The notes under the pieces: generated by a model | The model's database searches: none | What the model was told of the DNA's origin: nothing | Seen by the model: only the letters and a program-made list of their open reading frames with translations | Program-made: the position numbers and the translations under genes | Part shown: piece after piece, positions 24,960 to 34,300 of the stretch | Layout: each line of letters starts with the position of its first letter | How positions within the stretch are numbered: position 1 is the stretch's first letter | From: SHLQ01 sp033344795 | Lineage (GTDB): Bacteria > Actinomycetota > Acidimicrobiia > Acidimicrobiales > SHLQ01 | NCBI GenBank assembly: GCA_033344795.1 | Contig: JAWPMS010000001.1 | Coordinates: 186,001-250,000 of the forward strand | Reading direction: 5' to 3' | Length of the DNA stretch: 64,000 nt

Positions 24960-25823
24960 TTACGCGCTGAACCCGCGTGCGTCCTGTTTGAGTGCAACGT
25001 CGATCGTGAGAGCGGACGCGAACACCAACTGGCGGAGCGGATCCTCGAGCGGTCGATGTATCTGCAGCACGTAGTTGTCGGCCATGGTGAACATGGTCTT
25101 CAGCACACCTTCGAACGTCTTGGTGACCCGGGCAACTTCGATGCCGGCAGCATCCTCGATCCTGAAGTTCCACGCTCGCCAGTTCTCTGCCCGCAGGCGA
25201 CCGATGACCACTCCCCCCGCTTCGATGTCGAAACGAATCTTGCCGATTGCGTTTTGCTGCACGATCTGACCGACGTGCTGACCCGTCGCATCGCGAACGA
25301 CGATGCGCGACTTGATGAACTTGGCTGGGCGCGTGACACCCAAGACGACAGCCCCGCTCGCGTCGACGAGCTGGAACGTGTGGGTGAAGTACTGATCCCA
25401 GTTGCCGAAGAACCGGAGAAACTTCTTGAATCCGTTCTGACCAACCTGGCGTACGGAACCGATCTGGTTGCCGGCAGCGTCATGGAGAACGAACTCAGTG
25501 TTGACCTCGATCAATTTGACCTTCTGGTTCACCACCACGAGCAGGTGGTCGAGAAGCGAACCCGAGAGGGGACCACCGAGGTCCGGTCGGAGTTCAGCGC
25601 CTCGACTCGCAACCGCACGATCATGTGAGGCGACCTGCGCTTGCACACGCTGTGGAGCGGTGTTGGCCCGCACGACCTTGGTAGGTTGCGCGAGCCCATC
25701 CGATGTCTGACGCCCGTGAGACGACACATGTTCGGTCCAGCTCAACCCGTCGAACCAGCGATGTTCATGATGTCCATGCGGGTCGGGATACCAACCGGCA
25801 GGCGTTCCTGTCGCGTTTGCCAT
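24960..25823 (-). CDS. DUF2510 plus scramblase/LURP-one-like protein
   Basis: Protein of 287 residues. Residues 9-35 match DUF2510 (GWYPDPHGHHEHRWFDGLSWT), a short Trp-rich module common in actinobacterial membrane-associated proteins. From about 85 to the end the sequence is a beta-rich domain like phospholipid scramblase/Tubby C proteins: LLVVVNQKVKLIEVNTEF, VLHDAAGNQIGSVRQ, FQLVDASGAVVLGVTRP, GKIRFDIEAGG and NWRAWNFRIEDAAG, ending with a hydrophobic C-terminal helix. Binding of lipid or nucleotide is typical of the fold; lipid scrambling itself is not established in bacteria. Start ATG 25823 gives the complete DUF2510. Confidence 0.8.
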   Translation of the reverse strand: MANATGTPAGWYPDPHGHHEHRWFDGLSWTEHVSSHGRQTSDGLAQPTKVVRANTAPQRVQAQVASHDRAVASRGAELRPDLGGPLSGSLLDHLLVVVNQKVKLIEVNTEFVLHDAAGNQIGSVRQVGQNGFKKFLRFFGNWDQYFTHTFQLVDASGAVVLGVTRPAKFIKSRIVVRDATGQHVGQIVQQNAIGKIRFDIEAGGVVIGRLRAENWRAWNFRIEDAAGIEVARVTKTFEGVLKTMFTMADNYVLQIHRPLEDPLRQLVFASALTIDVALKQDARGFSA

Positions 25824-25869
25824 ACCGCGTGATCGACGGTCGAAACGCCGACCCTTAGCGCGAACACAT

Positions 25870-25886
25870 TGGCGCGGTCTGCGCCA
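25870..25886 (-). terminator. Possible weak terminator hairpin
   Basis: TGGCGC (25870-25875) and GCGCCA (25881-25886) can pair around a 5-base loop. On the minus strand it lies just after the stop of the YbaK-family gene at 25893 and is followed by a T-containing stretch (ATGTGTT). It may end the GH13/YbaK transcript before the scramblase-like gene, but the stem is short. Confidence 0.35.
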
Positions 25887-25892
25887 TCGTTG

Positions 25893-26375
25893 TCAGCTCG
25901 TGATGGCAAAAGGTGCGGGCAGCGCACCGGTTCGGTCGAGCAGCTCCTGAGGGTCAACCGAGAACACATGACGCGGCGTTCCGGCCGCGGCCCAGACAAC
26001 GTCGAACTCGAGCAGAGACGGATCGAAGAAGGCTCGAACAGCAGTGGCATGCCCGAACGGTGGCACACCACCGATCGCATACCCCGTCGTGGCCCGAACA
26101 TCGTCGACGTCGGCGCGACCACACACGGTTCCGCCAGCCGCAGCGAGAAGCGCATCGGTATCGACGCGATTCGACCCACTGGTCAGTGCAAGCACCAACT
26201 CATCATCGACCGAGAAGATCAGAGACTTCACGATCTGGCCGACCTCGCAGCCGACAGCGGCCGCCGCATCGACGGCGGTGCGGGTGCCATCGGGAAACTC
26301 GACCACGCTGACCGACAAGTCGAGATCGGCTGCTGCGTCCAAAACCCGCTGTGTACTGTTCGGAAGTTCGCTCAT
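25893..26375 (-). CDS. YbaK/EbsC (ProX-like) aminoacyl-tRNA deacylase family protein
   Basis: Protein of 160 residues, distinct from the ybaK copy at 9861. Family features: the invariant Lys in GQIVKSLIFS, a beta strand LVLALTSGSNRVD, ADVDDVRATTGYAIGGVPPFGH (the conserved Gly-rich substrate loop), and WAAAGTPRHVFSVDPQEL. The pattern resembles proteins annotated as YbaK/prolyl-tRNA synthetase-associated domain that remove mischarged amino acids from tRNA; specificity is undetermined. Its ATG overlaps the preceding GH13 stop (ATGA at 26372-26375), so translation is coupled to the glycosidase, an unexpected pairing. Confidence 0.85.
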   Translation of the reverse strand: MSELPNSTQRVLDAAADLDLSVSVVEFPDGTRTAVDAAAAVGCEVGQIVKSLIFSVDDELVLALTSGSNRVDTDALLAAAGGTVCGRADVDDVRATTGYAIGGVPPFGHATAVRAFFDPSLLEFDVVWAAAGTPRHVFSVDPQELLDRTGALPAPFAITS

Positions 26376-27877
26376 TTTGGTGCCCTCCAGATGCCAACCG
26401 CACGAGGGGGGAGTTCGAGCACCATCTTCGACGAGTCGGATGCGGTTCTCCTGCCCTTGGGTTCGTCCTCGATCGAGCGAGACGCGGTGGCCCAGATCTG
26501 CTGTGGATCCTCGCCCATCATCGTGGCGTTGACCTCGACCACGTCGGCTTCGTCGGCATGGTTCACGGCGACGACGATCCTTTCGGCGCCGCTGCCACGC
26601 GCAAACAGATATGTCCGTCCGAAGTCAGGCCCGGGTAGCGGACCCAGTCGCTCGAGCTCGCTGGATCGAAGGCCTGGTTCGGCATGTCTCAGCGCGATCA
26701 ATTCCTTCAACGCCTCAGTGAGCACTGGTACCGAGTCCATGTCGTCCCAAGGGAACCCGCGACGGTTGTCGGGGTCAGGCCCACCTTCGAGTCCGACCTC
26801 CGTTCCGTAGTACACGCACGGCGCTCCGGGCATGGTGAACAAAAGAGCGAGTGCAACGATCACCAACTCGGCGTCGCTGTCGGCCATCGTCATGATCCGG
26901 CCGGTGTCGTGGCTGTCGAGCAAGTTGAACAAGGCAGGCAGGGTGTCCGCGTCGTAGGTGGCCAGCATCTCGTCGACGTTGTCCGCGAAGGCGCCTGCAT
27001 TGTCGCCAGGCAGCACGTGGTAGTCGTAATTGGCGACGATGCCTTCCTCGTTGATGCGGTTACCGATGGCAAACCGAATGATCGCGGTCGTGAGCGGATA
27101 GTTCATGAGCCCGTCGAATGGACCGTCGGACCCAACCCATTCGGGGCCATGTCCCCAGATCTCACCGGTGATGTACGCCTCGGGGTTGGCCTTGCGCACG
27201 CGAGTTCTGAATTCATCCCAGAAGCCAGGAGTAGCGATCTCGTTGGGCACGTCGAGACGCCAGCCATCGATGCCACGTTGGATCCAGTGGGTGCCAACAC
27301 TCCAGAGGAACTCGCGGACCGCCTCGGTCTCGGTGTTCAACGCTGGCAAGGCATGGAGACCCCACCAGGCGTCATAGGTGGCAGGGATGTCCTCGTCGTA
27401 TGGCTTGATTGGGAAGTCCCGCACGCGAAACCAATCGACGAACGCCGACTTCTCCTGGTGTTCGGCGATGTCGCTGAACTGGAAGAAGCCTCGACTGGCG
27501 TGATTGAAGACGCCGTCGAGCACGACCCGAATTCTTCTGCTGTGAGCCGCTTCGATCAACGCGTCGAAGGCCTCATCGCCACCCAGGAGCGGATCGATCC
27601 GAAAGTAGTCGTGCGTGTGGTAGCGGTGGTTCGAGGCACTCTGGAAGATCGGGTTGAACCAGATCGCGTTGATACCCAGATCGACAAGATGGTCGATCTT
27701 GTCGATCACCCCCCACAGGTCGCCGCCTTTGTAGCCCCAAGTCGTCGGTGCGGCCTCCCAGTCGTCGAGCCGCGCCCCCATATCGACCCGCCCCGACCGG
27801 GCAAAACGATCGGGGAAGATCTGGTAGAACACGGCATCTCGCACCCATGCCGGAGGTGCGCTCTCGGGTGTTGTCAC
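26372..27877 (-). CDS. Alpha-amylase family glycoside hydrolase (GH13, neopullulanase/cyclomaltodextrinase-like)
   Basis: Protein of 501 residues. The TIM-barrel signatures of GH13 are complete: VFYQIFPDRFARSG near the N-terminus, DGVFNHASR (region I), GIDGWRLDVPNE with the catalytic Asp (region II), ITGEIWG with the acid Glu (region III) and LDSHDTGR (region IV). Family length and PTTWGYKGGDLWGVIDKIDH fit cytosolic maltodextrin-degrading enzymes; no signal peptide is present. The C-terminal 90 residues form the usual beta domain. GTG 27877 is chosen; a TTG at 27922 would add 15 residues. No transporter or other sugar gene accompanies it. Confidence 0.88.
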   Translation of the reverse strand: MTTPESAPPAWVRDAVFYQIFPDRFARSGRVDMGARLDDWEAAPTTWGYKGGDLWGVIDKIDHLVDLGINAIWFNPIFQSASNHRYHTHDYFRIDPLLGGDEAFDALIEAAHSRRIRVVLDGVFNHASRGFFQFSDIAEHQEKSAFVDWFRVRDFPIKPYDEDIPATYDAWWGLHALPALNTETEAVREFLWSVGTHWIQRGIDGWRLDVPNEIATPGFWDEFRTRVRKANPEAYITGEIWGHGPEWVGSDGPFDGLMNYPLTTAIIRFAIGNRINEEGIVANYDYHVLPGDNAGAFADNVDEMLATYDADTLPALFNLLDSHDTGRIMTMADSDAELVIVALALLFTMPGAPCVYYGTEVGLEGGPDPDNRRGFPWDDMDSVPVLTEALKELIALRHAEPGLRSSELERLGPLPGPDFGRTYLFARGSGAERIVVAVNHADEADVVEVNATMMGEDPQQIWATASRSIEDEPKGRRTASDSSKMVLELPPRAVGIWRAPK

Positions 27878-28036
27878 AGCGACGATCGTAGATGTCCCAC
27901 GGAGCCGATCAGATGACCCCAATCATGCTCACGGCTCCCTCCGCTGGCGCCGGGGCATTCCTCGCTTCAGACCGACCAAAAACGGACCCTTGAAACTGGC
28001 AGGCTGGTATCCGGCCCACGCGAGGAGGCGCATCAG

Positions 28037-28522
28037 ATGATCCTCAGCAACAAGCCAGCTGCAGCCGCTTCCCTAGCGAAGCGCATGGTTGGTTTGTGTC
28101 GAACAGGAGCGCTGCTTGGCTTCTGCGTGATCGCCTTGGGGTGCGGCCGGACACCTTCGGCGCAGATGAACTGCTCGAAGGTGTGGTGGTCGAAGTTGAC
28201 GACACCACCGGCGCCGTTGAATCGGCCACGGTCTTCCTTCCACCCGACGAGCCGGTGTACAACTCCCTCCGATTCAGCGATCGCATCGCCATTCTGCAAC
28301 CGGGTGAGGGCGGTTTCGACGCCGTCGTCGCGTATCGGACCGGCCCCTACTGCGGTGTACTTCCCGACATCTCCGTCACCGGAGACCCGGAACGCTTGAC
28401 AGTCGCCATCGAGACGCACGACGGTGGCAAATTGCGATGCAATGGAGTACGTCGAGGCGATCGGATTGCAGGTGACGGCCGAGTATGCGGACGCCACGAT
28501 CGAGGCGGTTCTGAACAGCTGA
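28037..28522 (+). pseudogene. Frameshifted lipoprotein-like gene (two compensating indels)
   Basis: ATG 28037 has a very good ribosome binding site (GAGGAGG at 28022-28028) and opens a signal-like segment, LLGFCVIALGC. This frame then loses protein character near 28145, where the next frame takes over (PDTFGADELLEGVVVEVDD through LTVAIETHDGG, about 28147-28428), and from about 28430 the first frame resumes with NCDAMEYVEAIGLQVTAEY and stops at 28520-28522. A one-base loss near 28145-28147 and a one-base gain near 28427-28431 (AAA) would explain it. The restored product would be a secreted beta-rich protein of about 160 residues with two cysteines. True pseudogene, sequencing error or recoding cannot be told apart here. 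Confidence 0.5.
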
Positions 28523-28531
28523 GACAGCTCC

Positions 28532-29722
28532 TCAGATGACTTGGGCCAGATGCTTGGCCAGATCACCGCGTTGCTCGACGTCGATCGACTCCGCTCCGAC
28601 GAACTGCGCGAGATCGCGCATCGCGTCAGCCACGCGCTCGGCCGACTCCGCCGTGCAGTATCCGACCTCTGCATGGGATGCCTTGAGCCGCATGATCCCC
28701 GCCTCGCGATCGTTCTTGACGTCGATCCGAGCGACCAGATGTCCATCCACCATGACCGGCAACACGTAATACCCCCAGCGACGTTTGGCCTCGGGAACAT
28801 AGATCTCAATCCGGTACTCGAAGTTCCAGAAACGTTCGGCCCGGTCGCGCTTCCAGACAACGGGGTCGAAGGGAGAAAGAGCCGTCGATCCAACGATTGA
28901 TCTCGGGGTCTTTGCGTGCGGATCGGCAAATGCCGGCTCGCCCCAACCCTTCACGGTCGCCGGAATGATCTTTCCGTCCTCGACAAGATCCGGAAGCAGC
29001 GCCCGAATCTCGCGAATCGGCAAACGAAAGTAATCAGCGATGTCTGACGCAGTTCCTACCCCCAGGCTCTGCACCGACTGCACGATGAGTTCTCGCTGCG
29101 CATCATCGACGGCAGGCGTGGCTGAGCCGAGCACGTCGGCGGGAATGATCTTCTCGATAGGGCTGAACACCTTCTCGAAGTTTCCGCGTCGTCTGACTCC
29201 GAGCTCGCCGATGCGATAAAGCCAATCCAGCGCCACGGTGCCGAGTGAACGACTCCCCCACCCAGAATCATCGCCGGCCACCCGACGAGGATCGGACAGT
29301 TCGCCCCCGGTGATCGCTCCCCGGTCCCGCACCTCATCGAGCACGGACTGCACGTATGCAGGCTCACGTTGCGCCGCCTCGTAGAGGTGTTTCCAGGTCG
29401 CACCATTCATCGCCCGATCTCGCATCCACCGAAACAGCGGCTCACTCGACACGGGCAAAAGCGACGCCTCGTGGGCCCACGCCTCGAACCATTCATCATC
29501 GCGATAGGCAATGACATCGAGCAGCGAACTGTCGTACGGTCCGAGCCGGCTATGGAACGGCATGTACTGCGTTCGGATCACCACAGGAATCGAATCGAGC
29601 TGCAGCACTCGAAGTCGCGACATGACCCGTTGCATGTGGCGGCGATCGACTCGATTCGCCGGTGCTGGGTCAGCAAAACCCTGCGCAGCGAGGGCGACCC
29701 TCCGAGCCACATCGAGTGACAT
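28532..29722 (-). CDS. Winged-helix DNA glycosylase-like protein, YcaQ family
   Basis: Protein of 396 residues. The family (YcaQ/AlkX, winged-helix DNA-binding HTH_42) includes a glycosylase that unhooks interstrand crosslinks. Seen: RLRVLQLDSIPVVIRTQYM, containing a QxD motif (Gln-Leu-Asp) matching the known catalytic motif, HSRLGPYD, EASLLPVSSEPLFRWM, and a C-terminal SPFDPVVWKRDRAERFWNFEYRIE block with RRWGYYVLPVM. ATG 29722 (MSLDVARRV) starts at the conserved first helix. The gene meets the frameshifted lipoprotein gene tail to tail and is divergent from the FKBP lipoprotein. The addAB pair nearby may be coincidental. Confidence 0.82.
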   Translation of the reverse strand: MSLDVARRVALAAQGFADPAPANRVDRRHMQRVMSRLRVLQLDSIPVVIRTQYMPFHSRLGPYDSSLLDVIAYRDDEWFEAWAHEASLLPVSSEPLFRWMRDRAMNGATWKHLYEAAQREPAYVQSVLDEVRDRGAITGGELSDPRRVAGDDSGWGSRSLGTVALDWLYRIGELGVRRRGNFEKVFSPIEKIIPADVLGSATPAVDDAQRELIVQSVQSLGVGTASDIADYFRLPIREIRALLPDLVEDGKIIPATVKGWGEPAFADPHAKTPRSIVGSTALSPFDPVVWKRDRAERFWNFEYRIEIYVPEAKRRWGYYVLPVMVDGHLVARIDVKNDREAGIMRLKASHAEVGYCTAESAERVADAMRDLAQFVGAESIDVEQRGDLAKHLAQVI

Positions 29723-29801
29723 GTTCCACTGGCCGCTGCGTCCCACTGGCGGCGACCTTAGCCGGTGCATCCCGTTGGAAACTGGCCGGTAACCTCGTCG
29801 G

Positions 29802-30692
29802 ATGCTCCGCCGCATTCTTCCAACCGTTCTTGCGCTTCTGTTCTTCGTTCCAGCGTGCAGTTCGAGCTCGACAATCGACGCCACGGACGCAACGACAACG
29901 ACCGCCGATGGCGGCGATTCGAACCCTGCTGATGAGTCCACTACGACGGCTGCTCCCGACGCACCGGGCAAACCAACGGTGGTCATCCCGGATGGTCCCG
30001 CTCCGACAGAGCTGGAGATCGACGACATCGTCGTCGGCGACGGCAAGAGCGCTGCCGCAGGCGACCTCTTGATCATGCACTACGTGGGAGTTCGCCACTC
30101 CGACGGCGGAGAGTTCGATGCGAGCTGGAATCGGGGCGACACATTCAGCTTCACCCTCGGCATTGGTCAGGTCATCCAAGGATGGGACCAAGGCATCGAA
30201 GGGATGCAAGAAGGCGGGCGCCGCCTGCTCTCGATTCCCTCAGAACTTGCCTACGGCTCCACAGCGCGCGGCGAAGACATTCCCGCTGACAGCGCGTTGG
30301 TCTTCGTCGTCGACCTGGTCCAAGTACTGACACCACCCGATATCGAGAACGTGGCAGAACCGGTCACCGAACTCGAAGTGACGGTGCTCGAAGAAGGCGA
30401 CGGCCAAGTGATCGAAGCTGGCACCGTGGTCGAGCTCCACTATCGAGCGATCGTTCAGACCACCGGTGAGGTCTTCGCCTCGTCTTGGGAATCGAACCAG
30501 CCCGCAGGGTTTGAGGTCGCCGCCAACCCAAGTCAGACAATTCCTGCATGGGACATCGGGCTGATCGGCAAGAAGGTCGGCGACACGGTCCGGATGGTGA
30601 TCCCACCCGGACTCGGTATCGAAGATCCCACCGGTCAAATCCCCGAGGACGCCACGATCATCACCGAACTCACGATCCTCGGAGCGCGCTGA
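29802..30692 (+). CDS. Lipoprotein with two FKBP-type peptidyl-prolyl isomerase domains
   Basis: Protein of 296 residues. Lipobox FVPAC gives a lipid-anchored protein outside the membrane; a Thr/Ser/Asp-rich linker runs to about 65. Domain 1 (about 70-170) has the FKBP core: LLIMHYVGVRHSDGGEFDAS, VIQGWDQGIEGMQEGGRRLL and LAYGSTARGEDIPADSALVF. Domain 2 (about 185-295) is more divergent: VVELHYRAIVQTTGEVFAS, TIPAWDIGLIGKKVGDTVRMV and a final IPEDATIITELTIL. It likely assists folding of exported proteins. Domain 2 keeps the Trp of the active pocket but lacks several aromatic residues, so it may bind rather than catalyse. Confidence 0.9.
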   Translation: MLRRILPTVLALLFFVPACSSSSTIDATDATTTTADGGDSNPADESTTTAAPDAPGKPTVVIPDGPAPTELEIDDIVVGDGKSAAAGDLLIMHYVGVRHSDGGEFDASWNRGDTFSFTLGIGQVIQGWDQGIEGMQEGGRRLLSIPSELAYGSTARGEDIPADSALVFVVDLVQVLTPPDIENVAEPVTELEVTVLEEGDGQVIEAGTVVELHYRAIVQTTGEVFASSWESNQPAGFEVAANPSQTIPAWDIGLIGKKVGDTVRMVIPPGLGIEDPTGQIPEDATIITELTILGAR

Positions 30693-30701
30693 GCGCTCTG
30701 C

Positions 30702-31271
30702 TCACTCGGCTTCGAGCTCGTCGTCCTGCACGCCGAGCCGAAGTTTGATGGCATCGAGGAAGCGCTCGAAGATTCCTTCATCGTCATCGGCCTCATCGGA
30801 CTCGAGCCGATCCGCACGAAAGGCCGCAACGGCCTCGCTTCGATCCTCTTGAGCTACCACTTGCCCGGACTCGATGTCGAGCGCCAGTACGTGTTCGTAG
30901 TGCCAGACCGGCAAGAAACCGGCATGAACGTACAGATCGAGAATCGGTGCACGGCCCGCCAGAAGATCTCCGCTCCACTCGATGAAGAGATCCATTCCGA
31001 GATACGTCCAGACCTGGCCGTGCTCGTCCGTCGATGGCTCGACTCCGTTGATCGGCGGCGGCGCATCGATCGATCCAACCTGCAGATCGCTCAGCAGAAG
31101 CCGTCCATCATCGAGTCGATAACGGGCGAGCTCACCTCGGGTGTTCGCAGTGTGCATCGAGACGGGCATGACCCCGTGCGCCCGAGCATCGAACAACATC
31201 CCAACCGCCGGTTCGACAACCGCGAACTCCTCATCGCCGATGACGATCACATCTGACATCTGTCCACTCAC
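30702..31271 (-). CDS. Conserved protein of unknown function
   Basis: Protein of 189 residues without signal or membrane segment. A beta-rich body (VIVIGDEEFAVVEPAVGMLF, GELARYRLDDGRLLLSDLQVG, WTYLGMDLFIEWSGDLLAGR) is followed by an acidic C-terminal helix (DEADDDEGIFERFLDAIKLR). I recognise no family. GTG 31271 has AGGGG six bases upstream, better than ATG 31259. It ends 10 bases from the opposing FKBP gene; between them GAGCGC/GCGCTC (30682-30698) could form a small bidirectional hairpin. It lies 45 bases downstream of the divergent side of nothing else and upstream of no partner; the addAB pair is on the same strand, further upstream. Confidence 0.6.
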   Translation of the reverse strand: MSGQMSDVIVIGDEEFAVVEPAVGMLFDARAHGVMPVSMHTANTRGELARYRLDDGRLLLSDLQVGSIDAPPPINGVEPSTDEHGQVWTYLGMDLFIEWSGDLLAGRAPILDLYVHAGFLPVWHYEHVLALDIESGQVVAQEDRSEAVAAFRADRLESDEADDDEGIFERFLDAIKLRLGVQDDELEAE

Positions 31272-31316
31272 TGGAAACCCCTGGCATCTCGACTCTTGCG
31301 AAACCGACTCTAGGGG

Positions 31317-34300
31317 CTAGCTCGACGCAGAGACGATTGGCACCTCGAGCAGACTGGTCGTTTCTCGCACCTCGGCTTGTCTCTCGATGAGGTTCTCGAT
31401 CGATCGAACGACCGGATCGCCCTGGCCGGTAAACACGAACTGCACGTCGGCGACCGACCTCCCGGTCGCCACCTCGATCGCGACTGCGTAGGCGGCTCCC
31501 TGAAGCGAGTAGCGCTCGAGTTTCGCTTCGATCTCGGCTTCGGAACGGACAACGTCGGTCTTGTAGTCGACGACCACGAGCCCCTCGGGCGTCTCAACGA
31601 GCAGATCAACGTAACCCTCGAGCGTCAGCTGGTCGACGGGGACTGCAACGAAGAGCTCCTTCCAGTGCCGAGCGTGGGAGCACTGCTGCACGATCGGTGC
31701 GCGCAACACCGATCGAACGGCGGATTCGATCGTGTCGACGGCTTCAGGTACCGATTCCGCCCAGGCCTGGGATTCGCAGATCGCTCGAATATCCGCAGAA
31801 TCTGGAGCACTCAGATCGATCATCTGCAGCGCGGCATGTACGGCACTGCCAATGGCACTGCCGGCCCGGCCACGTCGAAACACCGGGACTCCGGCCGACG
31901 GCTCGCGGTGCTCGATATCGGCGTCTCGAACAAGCACATCGTCGTCTTCCGAATCGAGAAAGGCGCCATCGACTTCGTGTTGACCCGAGCTCGACGCCTC
32001 CGCCAGGGCGGTCGCCGAAACGACGCGTCGCCGGCTTGCGTTCGTGATCACCGCGTGGTGGCTCTTGCGCCAATCCACTGGGCTGGGCAACTCGACGTCA
32101 TTCTCGTCGGATTGCTCGGGAACACCGGCAGTCGGCGCCGATGCAAAGAGCGAACCCTGCCCCTCAAACGCCCGCACGAGCGGACCGCCAGCTCCGTCAG
32201 CAAACCGCGCGATCGACGCGCCATGGCTGACGATTGGCACTCCCTTCGCCGACACCCGATGATGGCGACTCACGACCAGATGATCTCGCGCGCGGGTGAG
32301 AGCAACATACAAGAGACGGTCACGCTCAGGACCATCCATCTCATCGTCGAGTTCCTTGGCAAGATCGAAGTGGGCGGTGCGCGCCGCCGAGGTGGCTTTG
32401 ACCTCCGGCAGATCACCATCATCTCCCCACAACACCTCGCCACGCACGGGTCGCGCCCGACCGAGTTCGGTGGTCAGCCCCGAAACGATCGTGATGGGAA
32501 ACTCCAATCCCTTCGACCCATGAATCGTCATCACATGTACGGCGTCGTCATCGGGCTCGGGGAGCATGGGCTCATGGGCTCGCGAGCCGTCGAAGCCTTG
32601 GAGGCGAGTCCAGTCGAGATACTCGCGGAGGTCACCACCGCCAGCCTCGGAGAATGCACGAGCCTGATCGACGACATACCTCACGCGACGCCATGTGTCG
32701 CGCGCCCTGCGACCCCGAGCTGGCAACGCCATGGCAAACCGTTCGTCGATCACTCGCAGCAACAACTGCGACGGTTCGACCCACCATCGATCGTCGTGCA
32801 ACGTACGGAGGTGTTCGATCGCCTCCGCGACCGCATAGGACTCGAGACCGATGGGCGTCGGCGCACGAAGATCGAACACCCCTCCACCTGATCGCCACGC
32901 ATAGAGATCGTCATCGCCGCATGCGTAGAGCGGTGACCGAAGTGCCGCAACCAGAGCGATCTGGTCAGAGGGGCTGTCGATCGCTGACAGCACCGCCAAC
33001 AGGTTCTTTATCTCCTGTGTCTCATAGACGAGCGTGCCCGTGTCCGCCCGAAACGGAATCGACCGATCATCGAGTGCGTTGGAGAGCTGCGACATCGACG
33101 TGCGAGTCGGCAGAAGGATCGTGATGTCCTGCAGTTGCGGTTCGCGCCAGCCTCCTTCGCCATCGTCGACCATCCAGTCACGTGGATTCTGAAGGACCTC
33201 TGAAACGATCGCCGCCACATCGCTTGCCTCGGACTCACGAACTTGCCTGGCCTTGTCCGTGCTCGGTCCTCCAAAAACGATCGGTCGGTGATCAGCGTCG
33301 CTCGGTTTGCGAGTAGGGATCAGCGGTGAATACTTCGCTTGCTGGGCGCTGTCGTGCGACATGATCTCGGCGAACAGGGCATTGATTGCGTCCACCACCG
33401 GGCTCACGGTGCGGAAGTTCTGTTGCAGCGAGACGGAGCCGTCGCGAAAGCGATCGCGAGCAGCGAGAAACAGCGAGATGTCGGCGCGCCGGAAGCGGTA
33501 GATCGACTGTTTCGGGTCTCCAACCATGAAGATGCGGCCGTCGCCGGGAGTGAGGTCCTGCCAGTCACCAGTGAACTGGCCCTCACCAACAGCCGAAGCC
33601 AAGAGAAGCGCGAGGCTGATCTGAATTGGGTCGGTGTCCTGAAACTCGTCGAGCATCAACACTCGATAACGCTCGGACAGCGCAGATCGGGCATCGCTCG
33701 ACGTGCGAAGCAGCAGATGTGCCAACACGAGGAGATCGTGAAACTCGAGAAGGCCTTCGGCGCGACGCTCCGCAGCTGAACGCCGAGTGAATTGGGCCAC
33801 CCGTCCCGCAAGTTGTGTGAGCGTCTGCGACGCGACGGTTTCGAAGATCGTGGCGCATGCGTCATTGATCCCCATCACAATCTCTCGGGCCTCGGCGACA
33901 CCCTCGCGGCCACCCCATGAACCCTGTCGGCCGCTCTTGCCGAGCCGTTGTTCTGCCAACGAACGGAGCAGGCGCAGCCGCTCATGGTCGGAACCCGCTC
34001 GTTCGAAACGGTCGAAGACCGCCGTCAGCGCTCGGATTCTTCCGAGCAACGAATCGGAGGGGTCGGTACAACGAGCTTCGAGCGCGCGAGTGTCGGCGAT
34101 CACCCGTCGAACGACGGCAAAGTCGATGGGAGAGGCGCGTCGTGGCTCCACCTCGACGTCGAGTAGACGATCCCAGTTGTCATCGAACTCCTGCGCAATG
34201 TTGCGCATGGCCAGCCCGTTGAGAGGCACGTTGAGAATCGACGCCCGAACGATGAACTCCTCAAGATCCTCGTCGGCGTAGAGCTCATCGAGAAACGCTG

